Shown: positions 1-6,857 of the stretch, piece by piece
Position numbering within the stretch: the first letter of the stretch is position 1
How the letters are laid out: each line of letters opens with the position of its first letter
Assembly: GCA_011526275.1 (NCBI GenBank)
Contig: WTJP01000031.1
Location: 1-12,441, forward strand
DNA: 12,441 nt
Source: Candidatus Arcticimaribacter sp.
GTDB taxonomy: Bacteria > Bacteroidota > Bacteroidia > Flavobacteriales > Flavobacteriaceae
Reading direction: 5' to 3'
Notes under the pieces: model-generated
What the model saw: only the letters and a program-made list of their open reading frames with translations
The model's database searches: none
What the model was told of the DNA's origin: nothing
Translations under genes and position numbers: made by a program

Positions 1-40
1 AGAGTTGAGTAAGTCTTAGGGTTTACTTCCGGTATTTTTT

Positions 41-48
41 TATCTTCG
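41..48 (+). promoter_or_regulatory. Putative -7 promoter element of the sigma factor gene
   Basis: TATCTTCG differs at one position from the Bacteroidota -7 consensus TAnnTTTG, and the identical octamer occurs twice more in the lpxK/nif3 intergenic region. It ends only 6 nt before the ATG at 55, so transcription would start at or next to the start codon and the mRNA would be leaderless or nearly so. No convincing -33 TTG/TTTG is seen in the few bases available upstream. Confidence 0.4.
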
Positions 49-54
49 CTAGGC

Positions 55-624
55 ATGGAGGCTAAAGAATTACATCTCGCCATTGCCGAAGCCAAAAAAA
101 ACAATCAAAAAGCTTTTGCTACACTATTTGACGCCCATTGGGACTACGTCTTTGGTTTTTTACTCAAACAAACCAGCAACGAAAGTTTAGCCGAAGAATT
201 GGCGCTTAAAACTTTGGCCAAAGCCTTCGATAAAATTGATTCGTTTAAAGAAGAATTCAATTTCAAAACTTGGCTCATCAGCATTTCAAAGAACGTAAAT
301 ATCGATCACCATCGGAAAGAAAAAACAGTCGCCCAACTCGACACTACTTCCATTGAAAAGGAAAATTTCAATACTTTATACGATGATAATCCCTCTCCTG
401 AAGATTTGCTGATAATCAATCAAAACTTAAAACGGTTAATCGAAATCATAAAAGAATTAAAGCCCCTCTATGCTAAAGTCATTCGTTTGCGGTACTTTGA
501 AGAAAGCTCTTACAAAGAAATTGCCGAACAAACGCAGCTCCCTATAAACACCCTGAAAGTAACCCTACTTAGAGCAAAAAAACTTCTGGCGCAAAAAATA
601 GAAGAACAAGCATGGAATGGATGA
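55..624 (+). CDS. RNA polymerase sigma factor, ECF (sigma-70) family
   Basis: This 189-residue protein has the two-domain layout and size of an extracytoplasmic-function sigma factor, which directs RNA polymerase to a small regulon. Residues about 19-90 form region 2, which binds core polymerase and the -10 element (FATLFDAHWDYVFGFL, then AEELALKTLAKAF and FKTWLISISKN). Residues about 125-180 form region 4 with a helix-turn-helix (YKEIAEQTQLPINTLKVTLLRAKKLL), which reads the -35 element. The linker between them is acidic and low in conservation. No transmembrane anti-sigma gene follows; instead the stop codon lies inside the start of the Nramp-like transporter gene, so the two are probably co-transcribed and translationally coupled. 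A partner upstream of the window cannot be excluded. The family is clear; the regulon and signal are unknown. Confidence 0.9.
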   Translation: MEAKELHLAIAEAKKNNQKAFATLFDAHWDYVFGFLLKQTSNESLAEELALKTLAKAFDKIDSFKEEFNFKTWLISISKNVNIDHHRKEKTVAQLDTTSIEKENFNTLYDDNPSPEDLLIINQNLKRLIEIIKELKPLYAKVIRLRYFEESSYKEIAEQTQLPINTLKVTLLRAKKLLAQKIEEQAWNG

Positions 625-1820
625 AAAAATTAGGCCCTGGACTGTTATTTGCTGGGGCAGCAATAGGGGTGTCTCATTTGGTTCAATCTACTCGCGCAGG
701 AGCCGATTTTGGCTGGGGATTACTTTGGGCCTTACTCCTTGCCAACCTATTTAAATACCCCTTCTTTGAATATGGAACCCGTTACGCGCTTGCCACTGGA
801 AACAATCTTTTAGAGGGGTATGCCAAATTAGGAAAACACTACCTCTGGGGTTATTTCTTGCTCAACTTGGCGACCATGTTCACCATCCAAACAGCGGTAA
901 CCATAGTCACTGCCTCTTTGGCTTCCATCCTTTTTGGCGAAGTATTGGATCTTGTGCTTTGGAGTGCAATTATTACCCTAAGCTGTTTACTCATTTTATG
1001 GTCGGGGAATTACCGCTTTTTAGATCGCATCATCAAATGGATTATTTTAATCCTCTCCCTAAGCACCATCATTACGGTAATTATTGCGGGGAGCAACCCA
1101 GTTCATACTTCCAGTTTTACTCAAATCTTCCCTAGTGGAAGCGCACTCATATTTTTAGCGGCTTTTATGGGGTGGATGCCTGCTCCTATGGATATTTCGA
1201 TTTGGCAATCCATTTGGTCGCAAGAAAAAAGTAAAACCAATACCATCTCGGTGCAAGAGGGCTTGTTTGACTACAAATTTGGATACATGGTTACCCTCAT
1301 CTTGGGGATTTGCTTTATGGGGCTGGGTACCTTTGTGCTTTATGGAAGTGGAACAACATTCTCCAATAACGGAAGTGCTTTTGCGAAGCAGTTAATCGAT
1401 CTTTATACGGCCACACTAGGAAAAGGGGTGTATCCTTTTATTGCGATTGCAGCCTTCACCACCATGTTCAGCACCACTTTAACGACATTTGACGCTTCCC
1501 CACGAGCGATGGAAAATGCGAGTAAACTGTTATTTCCCCAAAAAGAATACCTCAATTTTCGTTTTTGGATTTTACTGCTCGCTGCAGGAACAGTAGCTAT
1601 TTTCACTTTTTTATTGAGCGAAATGGGAACCTTGGTGCAAATTGCCACCCTCTTGTCTTTTGTCACAGCGCCGTTCTACGCTTTTCTAAACTATAAATTG
1701 GTAAACAGCGAACAAATGCCGCTCGAACATCGCCCCTCCAAAGGATTACATGTATTGAGTATACTCGGATTTATATTTCTGTCGCTATTTGCCCTTGGCT
1801 TTTTATTTCTTTCCGCTTAG
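612..1820 (+). CDS. Divergent Nramp-family (LeuT-fold) membrane transporter
   Basis: A 402-residue, strongly hydrophobic protein with about 11 predicted membrane helices. The N-terminus (GPGLLFAGAA, then AGADFGWGLLWALLLANL and ATGNNLLEGY) aligns with helices 1-2 of Nramp (MntH/DMT1) proton-coupled divalent metal transporters. The signature metal-site motifs are changed: the helix 1 DPGN is G-V-S-H at residues 19-22, and the helix 6 MPHN is M-P-A-P at 189-192, which keeps only the methionine. The usual substrate, Mn2+ or Fe2+, should therefore not be assumed. The gene overlaps the 3' end of the sigma factor gene. ATG at 612 has a purine-rich stretch (AGAAGAACAAG) before it; ATG at 621 would give a classic ATGA 4-nt overlap and an equally plausible start (MKKLGPG). 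The protein ends just upstream of lipA. Family membership is fairly certain, the substrate is not. Confidence 0.82.
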   Translation: MEWMKKLGPGLLFAGAAIGVSHLVQSTRAGADFGWGLLWALLLANLFKYPFFEYGTRYALATGNNLLEGYAKLGKHYLWGYFLLNLATMFTIQTAVTIVTASLASILFGEVLDLVLWSAIITLSCLLILWSGNYRFLDRIIKWIILILSLSTIITVIIAGSNPVHTSSFTQIFPSGSALIFLAAFMGWMPAPMDISIWQSIWSQEKSKTNTISVQEGLFDYKFGYMVTLILGICFMGLGTFVLYGSGTTFSNNGSAFAKQLIDLYTATLGKGVYPFIAIAAFTTMFSTTLTTFDASPRAMENASKLLFPQKEYLNFRFWILLLAAGTVAIFTFLLSEMGTLVQIATLLSFVTAPFYAFLNYKLVNSEQMPLEHRPSKGLHVLSILGFIFLSLFALGFLFLSA

Positions 1821-1824
1821 GTTG

Positions 1825-1832
1825 TATATTTG
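1825..1832 (+). promoter_or_regulatory. Putative -7 promoter element of lipA
   Basis: TATATTTG matches the Bacteroidota -7 consensus TAnnTTTG exactly. It lies in the 30-nt gap between the transporter stop codon and the lipA ATG at 1851, giving a predicted leader of about 12 nt. The nearest TTGG upstream (1795) is about 26 bp away, longer than the usual 17-23 bp, so the -33 element is weak. The position inside the TTG-initiated extension of lipA supports the shorter lipA start. Confidence 0.45.
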
Positions 1833-1850
1833 CAACAGAAAGAAAGTGCT

Positions 1851-2723
1851 ATGTCGACTGAAGTAAAACCAACACCCACCCTAAGCAAGAAACCAAAATG
1901 GCTTCGTGTTAAATTACCTACGGGTAAAAAATACACGGAATTAAGAGGTTTAGTAGATAAATACGATTTACACACCATTTGTACTTCAGGGAGTTGCCCC
2001 AATATGGGGGAATGCTGGGGAGAAGGGACCGCCACCTTTATGATCCTAGGAAACGTGTGTACCCGTTCCTGTGGTTTTTGTGGGGTAAAAACGGGTCGCC
2101 CCGACACAGTAGACTGGGAAGAACCCGAGAAAGTAGCACGTTCCATTAAACTCATGAAAATCAAGCACGCGGTTGTTACTTCTGTTGACCGCGATGACTT
2201 AAAAGACGGTGGCTCTATCATTTGGGCAGAAACAGTCAATGCCATTCGCAGAATGAACCCCAAAACCACCTTAGAAACTTTAATCCCAGACTTTCAAGGG
2301 AACCAACGCAACCTCGATCGAATCGTTGAAGTGCACCCTGAAGTAGTTTCACACAACATTGAAACGGTGAGACGCCTTACGCGTGAAGTGCGCATTCAAG
2401 CGAAGTACGACCAAAGTATGGCCGTTTTAAAATACTTGAAAGACCAAGGGGTCAACCGAACCAAGTCCGGCATCATGTTAGGTTTAGGTGAGCGAGAAGA
2501 GGAAGTAATTGAAACACTTCACGACCTTCGCCAGGCCGATGTGGATGTAGTAACTATTGGACAGTACTTGCAGCCTTCAAAAAAACACTTGGGCGTAAAG
2601 GAATTCATCACGCCTGAACAGTTTGAAAAATATGAGGCCATTGGGAAAGACCTAGGTTTTCGACATGTTGAAAGTGGCGCATTGGTGCGTTCTTCCTACA
2701 AGGCCCACAAGCACATTCACTAA
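1851..2723 (+). CDS. lipA: Lipoyl synthase (radical SAM)
   Basis: LipA inserts two sulfurs into the octanoyl group carried by lipoyl domains (pyruvate and 2-oxoglutarate dehydrogenases, glycine cleavage H protein), using S-adenosylmethionine radicals. The protein has 290 residues, normal for the family. Both [4Fe-4S] cluster motifs are intact: the auxiliary cluster C-x4-C-x5-C at C44, C49 and C55 (ICTSGSCPNMGEC) and the radical SAM cluster C-x3-C-x2-C at C70, C74 and C77 (CTRSCGFC). The C-terminal RSSY motif, whose serine ligates the auxiliary cluster, is at 280-283. I chose ATG 1851 (MSTEVKPTP): the frame can be extended seven codons to a TTG at 1830, but that TTG lies within a -7 promoter element. 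No lipB is adjacent. The 3' end overlaps the lpxK stop codon on the other strand by 4 nt. Identification is secure. Confidence 0.97.
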   Translation: MSTEVKPTPTLSKKPKWLRVKLPTGKKYTELRGLVDKYDLHTICTSGSCPNMGECWGEGTATFMILGNVCTRSCGFCGVKTGRPDTVDWEEPEKVARSIKLMKIKHAVVTSVDRDDLKDGGSIIWAETVNAIRRMNPKTTLETLIPDFQGNQRNLDRIVEVHPEVVSHNIETVRRLTREVRIQAKYDQSMAVLKYLKDQGVNRTKSGIMLGLGEREEEVIETLHDLRQADVDVVTIGQYLQPSKKHLGVKEFITPEQFEKYEAIGKDLGFRHVESGALVRSSYKAHKHIH

Positions 2724-3751
2724 TTTTTTATTCCAGAACGCTCACTAATAAAGGCGTTCAATTCATCTGCACGATCTTCTAGAACTTCCATCTCAATGGG
2801 GAGATAGAACAAGAGTTCAGAGTTGAATTGTTTGGACAATCGCACATAGTCTTTCTCGGTGGTGAGTACCATTCGTCCATTGCTCTTATTCTTGATCTTG
2901 TTGATGTCTTTGTCGGAAAACACATGATGATCACCAAAACGCAGGTGCTCAAAATCGAGGTATTTACTTTTCAAAAATTGAATTAGTAAAGAAGGATCGG
3001 CGATGCCCGTGACCAAAACAAAAGAGATGCGTTCAAGGATACTCAACGAAATGTCACGCTCTCCATTGTAGATTTTATCGGCGTATTTTATGCTACTAAA
3101 AAATAACTTCTGGTGCTGCTTAAGCTGCATCCGCTCGGCAAAATACTCCTTATCGGCAGTCGAAATATCCGCTGGACATTTGGTCACCACCACAGCATCG
3201 GCCCGAGAAGCTCCTTCAGAGAGTTCTCTCAAATTTCCCACCGGCAAGAGGTAATCTTTGGTGTAGGGTTTATCGTAGGTCGTTAGCAATAACATGCAAG
3301 CAGGTTTTACCCAACGGTGCTGAAAGCAATCGTCCCAAATGAAGAGCGACGGCTTTTCTGTTTTAGGGAGAGCTAATAGTTCTTTCATCCCCTCTCTTCT
3401 GCTGTTAGAAACAGCAACGCGAATTTCTGGATGCCTGCCTAAAAACATCTTGGGTTCGTCGCCAATCGATTTGGCCGAAGAAGTAGCATCGCCCAAGCGA
3501 AAACCTTTCGAAATACGGCCATAGCCTCGACTGAGTACTGTAACCGCATTTTCTTTTTTAAATACACCGATGAAGTAATTCACTGCTACCGATTTCCCGG
3601 TTCCACCCGTCGATAAGTTTCCAATACCCAAAGCAGGCACGTCGTAACTTACTTCTTTGAAAATTCCCATAGCAAAAAAGAGGTTTCGCATACTGGTAAC
3701 AATCATGTAAAGAATGGAAAAAGGAAAGAGCAAAAAGCGGAAATAGCGCAT
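2720..3751 (-). CDS. lpxK: Tetraacyldisaccharide 4'-kinase (lipid A biosynthesis)
   Basis: LpxK phosphorylates the 4' position of the tetraacyl-disaccharide 1-phosphate to make lipid IVA, at the inner face of the cytoplasmic membrane. The 343-residue protein begins with a hydrophobic, membrane-associating N-terminus (MRYFRFLLFPFSILYMIV). It has a Walker A P-loop at about 42-54 (GIGNLSTGGTGKS), LSRGYGR near 73-79, GDEPKMF at 97-103, the DDxFQHR motif at 140-146 (here with Cys where Gly or Ala is common), LLPVGNLREL at 168-177, and TTEKDYVRL near the C-terminus. I chose ATG 3751. The frame stays open upstream to 3838, but that extension would overlap the divergent nif3-like gene and run through the shared promoter region. 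Its stop TAG shares bases with the lipA stop codon. Confidence 0.95.
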   Translation of the reverse strand: MRYFRFLLFPFSILYMIVTSMRNLFFAMGIFKEVSYDVPALGIGNLSTGGTGKSVAVNYFIGVFKKENAVTVLSRGYGRISKGFRLGDATSSAKSIGDEPKMFLGRHPEIRVAVSNSRREGMKELLALPKTEKPSLFIWDDCFQHRWVKPACMLLLTTYDKPYTKDYLLPVGNLRELSEGASRADAVVVTKCPADISTADKEYFAERMQLKQHQKLFFSSIKYADKIYNGERDISLSILERISFVLVTGIADPSLLIQFLKSKYLDFEHLRFGDHHVFSDKDINKIKNKSNGRMVLTTEKDYVRLSKQFNSELLFYLPIEMEVLEDRADELNAFISERSGIKN

Positions 3752-3765
3752 AAAAATTATATCGT

Positions 3766-3792
3766 TATCTTCGTAAAGATACACCGAAGATA
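3766..3792. promoter_or_regulatory. Symmetric divergent promoter region between lpxK and the nif3-like gene
   Basis: The same -7-like octamer TATCTTCG appears on the plus strand at 3766-3773 (towards the nif3-like gene) and on the minus strand at 3792-3785 (towards lpxK). Within it, TATCTT-CGTA-AAGATA at 3766-3781 is a perfect 6-bp inverted repeat with a 4-nt spacer. Predicted leaders would be about 40 nt for the nif3-like gene and about 28 nt for lpxK. No strong -33 TTTG is visible on either side. The dyad could be a protein-binding site or simply the result of two back-to-back promoters. Confidence 0.4.
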
Positions 3793-3818
3793 TAACATTA
3801 CAGCCCGAAAGAGAAGAA

Positions 3819-4913
3819 ATGAAAATAAGCAATATCATCGCTGTTTTAGAACAGTGGACACCCTTAGTTTATGCGGAAGACTTTGACAATGTTGGCCTTT
3901 TAGTTGGCGATAAAAACACCGCTTGTGAAGGGGTATTAATCACACACGACGCATCGGAAGCTGTGATCGACGAGGCCGTTCAAAAGAACTGTCAATTGGT
4001 GGTGTGCTTCCACCCGATTATCTTTAAAGGGCTGACTTCCTTAACAGGGAAAAACTATGTCGAACGCACTGTAATTAAAGCCATTGAAAACAAAGTAGCT
4101 ATCTATGCTATTCACACTGCTTTAGACAACCACAAAGAAGGCATCAGCTATCAACTTGGGCAATGCCTTGGGCTGACGAATCAACGTATTTTATTACCGC
4201 AAAAAAACACCTTAATGCACTTGAGTACATATGTACCAGCTACCGAAAAAGAGGTGGTGTTAAACGCCTTACATGAAGCTGGAGCAGGCAGCATTGGCGA
4301 CTACAGCCATTGTAGTTTTAGTGTTTCGGGCGAAGGGCGCTTCACCCCAGGGAAAAACAGCAACCCACAGCTAGGGGAAAAAGAAAGTGCAAACAAGGTA
4401 GAGGAAGAACTCCTAAAAGTAGTGGTGCAAAAACACCAGAAAAACGCTGTGCTATCAGCCTTGCAGAAAAGCCACCCCTATGAATCGGTGGCTTATGAGC
4501 TGGTACAACTAGAAAATCAACAAAACGAAATTGGATTAGGCAGCATAGGGGAATTAAAAGAGCCCATGGAGGAAACAACCTTTTTAGCGCACATCAAAAC
4601 TGCTTTAAATGTCCCGCAAATTCGACACAGTGTATTGCTCAATAAAACAGTAAAGCGTGTTGCTGTTTTAGGAGGCTCGGGTGCGTTTTGCATCGATGCG
4701 GCAAGAGCCCAAGGGGCCGATGCTTTGGTCACTGCCGATCTCAAGTACCACGACTTCTTTAAAGCAGAGCATAAAATGCTGTTGGTTGATGCTGGGCACT
4801 ATGAAACAGAGCACTTCACAAAAAAAATAATCCACGGGTATCTTACGAAAAAAATCCCTAATTTTGCGTTCACTTTATCTGAAACAAACACGAACCCAGT
4901 TCAGTATTTCTAA
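3819..4913 (+). CDS. Nif3/DUF34-family dinuclear-metal protein
   Basis: A member of the Nif3 (YbgI/YqfO, DUF34) family, ring-forming hexamers with a two-metal centre. They are often labelled 'GTP cyclohydrolase 1 type 2 homolog', but their true role is unsettled. The 364-residue length fits the long YqfO form, in which a PII/CutA-like domain (about residues 125-250) is inserted between two Nif3 halves. Candidate metal ligands are H65 (CFHPIIF), H99 and D103 (AIHTALDNH), and H327 and E331 (GHYETE). The first histidine of the usual HH pair is F64. ATG 3819 begins the conserved ISNIIAVLEQW-PL-YAEDFDNVGLLVG stretch. It is divergent from lpxK and followed after 3 nt by the zinc-ribbon-family gene, a neighbourhood known for this family, so the pair is an operon. 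The family is certain; the biochemical function is not known. Confidence 0.93.
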   Translation: MKISNIIAVLEQWTPLVYAEDFDNVGLLVGDKNTACEGVLITHDASEAVIDEAVQKNCQLVVCFHPIIFKGLTSLTGKNYVERTVIKAIENKVAIYAIHTALDNHKEGISYQLGQCLGLTNQRILLPQKNTLMHLSTYVPATEKEVVLNALHEAGAGSIGDYSHCSFSVSGEGRFTPGKNSNPQLGEKESANKVEEELLKVVVQKHQKNAVLSALQKSHPYESVAYELVQLENQQNEIGLGSIGELKEPMEETTFLAHIKTALNVPQIRHSVLLNKTVKRVAVLGGSGAFCIDAARAQGADALVTADLKYHDFFKAEHKMLLVDAGHYETEHFTKKIIHGYLTKKIPNFAFTLSETNTNPVQYF

Positions 4914-4916
4914 ACT

Positions 4917-5696
4917 ATGGCCAAAAAAAAAGAAATCAGCGTGGAAGAAAAGCTAAGAGCGCTTTTCGACTTACAAATCATCGACTCGAGAATTGACGAA
5001 ATTAGAAATGTTCGTGGGGAATTACCTTTAGAGGTGGAAGACCTAGATAACGAAATCGCAGGGATGAATGTGAAAATGGAGCAACTCAACAGCGACCTTG
5101 CCGAGTTTGATCTTGCTGTAAAAGAACACAAAAACACCATTGAGCACGCCAAAGAGTTAATTTCAAAATACGCAGACAAGCTCAACAATGTGCGCAACAA
5201 TCGCGAATACAACTCTATCGTTAAAGAGGAAGAGTTTCAAAAGTTGGAAATTGAGTTAGCCGAGAAGAAAATCAAAGAGCTCAAAGCCAAAACAGAATTA
5301 AAGAAAGAAACCATTGCTGCTTTAAGCGAGCAAATGGCCGACAAACAAAAGCATCTCGACGCCAAGAAAAATGAATTGGACGAGATCATGAAAGAAACGG
5401 AGAAAGAAGAGCAATTGCTTCTTCAACAGTCGGAAAAATTTGAAGGTAAAATCGAAGACCGTCTCATCAAAGCCTACAAGCGAATTCGTTCAAATGTAAA
5501 GAACGGATTAGCCGTAGTTGCCGTTGAGCGTGGTGCTTCGGGAGGTTCTTTTTTCACAATTCCTCCACAGGTACAAATGGAGATTGCTTCACGTCAAAAA
5601 ATCATTACCGACGAGTACAGTGGTCGTATCCTAGTGGACGCCCAATTGGCGGAAGAAGAGAAAGACAAAATCAATAAAATGATTGAAGCGCTTTAA
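4917..5696 (+). CDS. Coiled-coil protein of the C4 zinc-ribbon (zf-RING_7) family, lacking the zinc cysteines
   Basis: A 259-residue protein with a long charged helical coiled-coil region (about 5-185, rich in Glu, Lys and Leu) followed by a conserved C-terminal module. In relatives that module is a zinc ribbon with two CxxC pairs. Here the framework is kept (GLAVVAVERGA, FFTIPPQVQMEIA, SGRILVD) but the four ligand positions are S208, S211, D232 and S235, and the whole protein contains no cysteine, so it cannot bind zinc through Cys. The family is uncharacterised; a nucleic-acid or ribosome-related role has been suggested for relatives, but nothing here shows it. It starts 3 nt after the Nif3-like gene and is followed by a strong terminator, so it ends that operon. 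Family assignment is good, function unknown. Confidence 0.88.
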   Translation: MAKKKEISVEEKLRALFDLQIIDSRIDEIRNVRGELPLEVEDLDNEIAGMNVKMEQLNSDLAEFDLAVKEHKNTIEHAKELISKYADKLNNVRNNREYNSIVKEEEFQKLEIELAEKKIKELKAKTELKKETIAALSEQMADKQKHLDAKKNELDEIMKETEKEEQLLLQQSEKFEGKIEDRLIKAYKRIRSNVKNGLAVVAVERGASGGSFFTIPPQVQMEIASRQKIITDEYSGRILVDAQLAEEEKDKINKMIEAL

Positions 5697-5710
5697 ATCG
5701 CTATCAAAAG

Positions 5711-5742
5711 AAAAAAGGTGCGAGGTTCGCACCTTTTTTTTT
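5711..5742 (+). terminator. Rho-independent terminator of the nif3-like/zinc-ribbon operon
   Basis: A perfect stem GGTGCGA (5717-5723), loop GGT, and TCGCACC (5727-5733) is followed by nine T residues (5734-5742) and preceded by six A residues that can extend the stem by pairing with the T tract. It begins 14 nt after the stop codon of the preceding gene. The A/T symmetry means it might also work in reverse, but no gene arrives from that side. Confidence 0.95.
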
Positions 5743-5855
5743 GGACCTACAATGCGTTCTTAAAATTAACAACGGACCAAGCCAAAGCGTTCAACGAATA
5801 GTGTTACCTTGAAACAAAATATGCAGAACGCGATATCCTTAAATAAAGTATTGAG

Positions 5856-6848
5856 ATGGAAATAGATTTTGTAGTCACTTGGGTGGACATGGACGACCCC
5901 GTTTGGAAAGAAGAATTCCATCGCTATTCTGGAAAAATTGACAACAGTGTCAATGAGATTTCAGAAGCGCGTTTCCGCGATTACGGATTTTTAAAATACT
6001 GGTTTCGCGGGGTGGAAAAATTTGCTCCTTGGGTACGAAAAGTGCACTTTGTTACCTCTGGACAAAAACCCGATTGGCTTGACGAGAACCACCCAAAATT
6101 AAATCTTGTTAGTCATAAAGATTATATTCCAGAACAGTATTTACCCGTTTTCAATTCCAATCTGATTGAAATTTACATGCACAAAATCCCCGATCTATCG
6201 GAACAGTTTGTGTATTTCAACGATGACTTCTTCATTACCAATCACCTCTCACCCAATCGTTTTTTTGAAGACGGTTTGCCGAAAGACATTGCGGCTTTCC
6301 GCAAAAACACAGGCTTCTCTCAGTTTGAGAAAATGCTAAAGAACAATATTCGCCTCATCAACAAGCACTTCGATAAAAAAGAAGTTTTTAAACGAGATGG
6401 CTGGAAGTGGTTTCACCCCTCCTATGGGAAAAGAGGCCGATTAAATTACTTGCTTAAGTGGTACAATGAATTCATTACTTTACGCACCCCTCACAACGCA
6501 CAACCTTTCTTGAAATCCACTTTTGAAGACGTATGGAAGTATTGTGGTGAAGAACTCGAAGGTATGTCCACGCACCGTTTCCGCAGCAATGAAGACTACA
6601 CCCCAGAACTCTTTAAGACGTGGCAAATTTGCAGCTCGAACTTTATCCCCTACAACACCTATCAGGACAGCAAAATGTTCCCCTTGATGATTAAGTCAAA
6701 AAAGGCAATTAAAGCCGTGCGAGAACAAAGCTACTCCTTGGTGTGCTTAAACGATAGTGTGCACATTCGCAACTATCAAGAAACCATGGAGAATATTCAA
6801 GCATCGTTTGAAACGATACTGCCAGAAAAATCTTCATTTGAAGTGTAG
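5856..6848 (+). CDS. Stealth-family sugar-phosphate transferase (first of two)
   Basis: A 330-residue protein of the Stealth family. Its members transfer hexose-1-phosphate from nucleotide sugars to build phosphodiester-linked polysaccharides in bacterial capsules; the animal relative is GlcNAc-1-phosphotransferase. All conserved regions are recognisable: CR1 at 3-17 (IDFVVTWVDMDDPVW), CR2 at about 39-140 (RFRDYGFLKYWFRGVEKFAPWV, VFNSNLIEIYMHKIPDLSEQF, FNDDFF), CR3 around 210-255 (TPHNAQPF, HRFRSNEDY), and CR4 at 294-300 (SLVCLND) with the terminal ILPEKSSFE. There is no signal peptide or membrane helix, so it should act in the cytoplasm. It follows the upstream terminator by 113 nt and must have its own promoter, though I see only a poor -7-like TACCTTG at 5805-5811. 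It converges on a second Stealth gene 9 bp downstream. Sugar donor and acceptor cannot be told from the sequence. Confidence 0.92.
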   Translation: MEIDFVVTWVDMDDPVWKEEFHRYSGKIDNSVNEISEARFRDYGFLKYWFRGVEKFAPWVRKVHFVTSGQKPDWLDENHPKLNLVSHKDYIPEQYLPVFNSNLIEIYMHKIPDLSEQFVYFNDDFFITNHLSPNRFFEDGLPKDIAAFRKNTGFSQFEKMLKNNIRLINKHFDKKEVFKRDGWKWFHPSYGKRGRLNYLLKWYNEFITLRTPHNAQPFLKSTFEDVWKYCGEELEGMSTHRFRSNEDYTPELFKTWQICSSNFIPYNTYQDSKMFPLMIKSKKAIKAVREQSYSLVCLNDSVHIRNYQETMENIQASFETILPEKSSFEV

Positions 6849-6857
6849 GGCGAACCG

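Noticed and set aside
1403..2269. Minus-strand open frames opposite the transporter and lipA (1403-1666, 1817-2269)
   Set aside because: They lie wholly inside well-supported genes on the other strand and show no domain.
3752..3838. N-terminal extension of lpxK that looks like a lipoprotein signal (LSGCN)
   Set aside because: It would overlap the start of the nif3-like gene and cover the divergent promoters; the shorter start at 3751 matches the usual LpxK N-terminus.
4342..5212. Minus-strand open frames opposite the nif3-like and zinc-ribbon genes (4342-4578, 4517-4744, 4910-5212)
   Set aside because: Shadows of confidently identified plus-strand genes without their own start signals or domains.
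5805..5811. TACCTTG as -7 element of the first Stealth gene
   Set aside because: Two mismatches to TAnnTTTG and no -33 element 17-23 bp upstream; not strong enough to list as a feature.
6849..6857. Bidirectional terminator between the convergent Stealth genes
   Set aside because: Only 9 bp separate the stop codons and no stable hairpin with T tract is visible across the junction.
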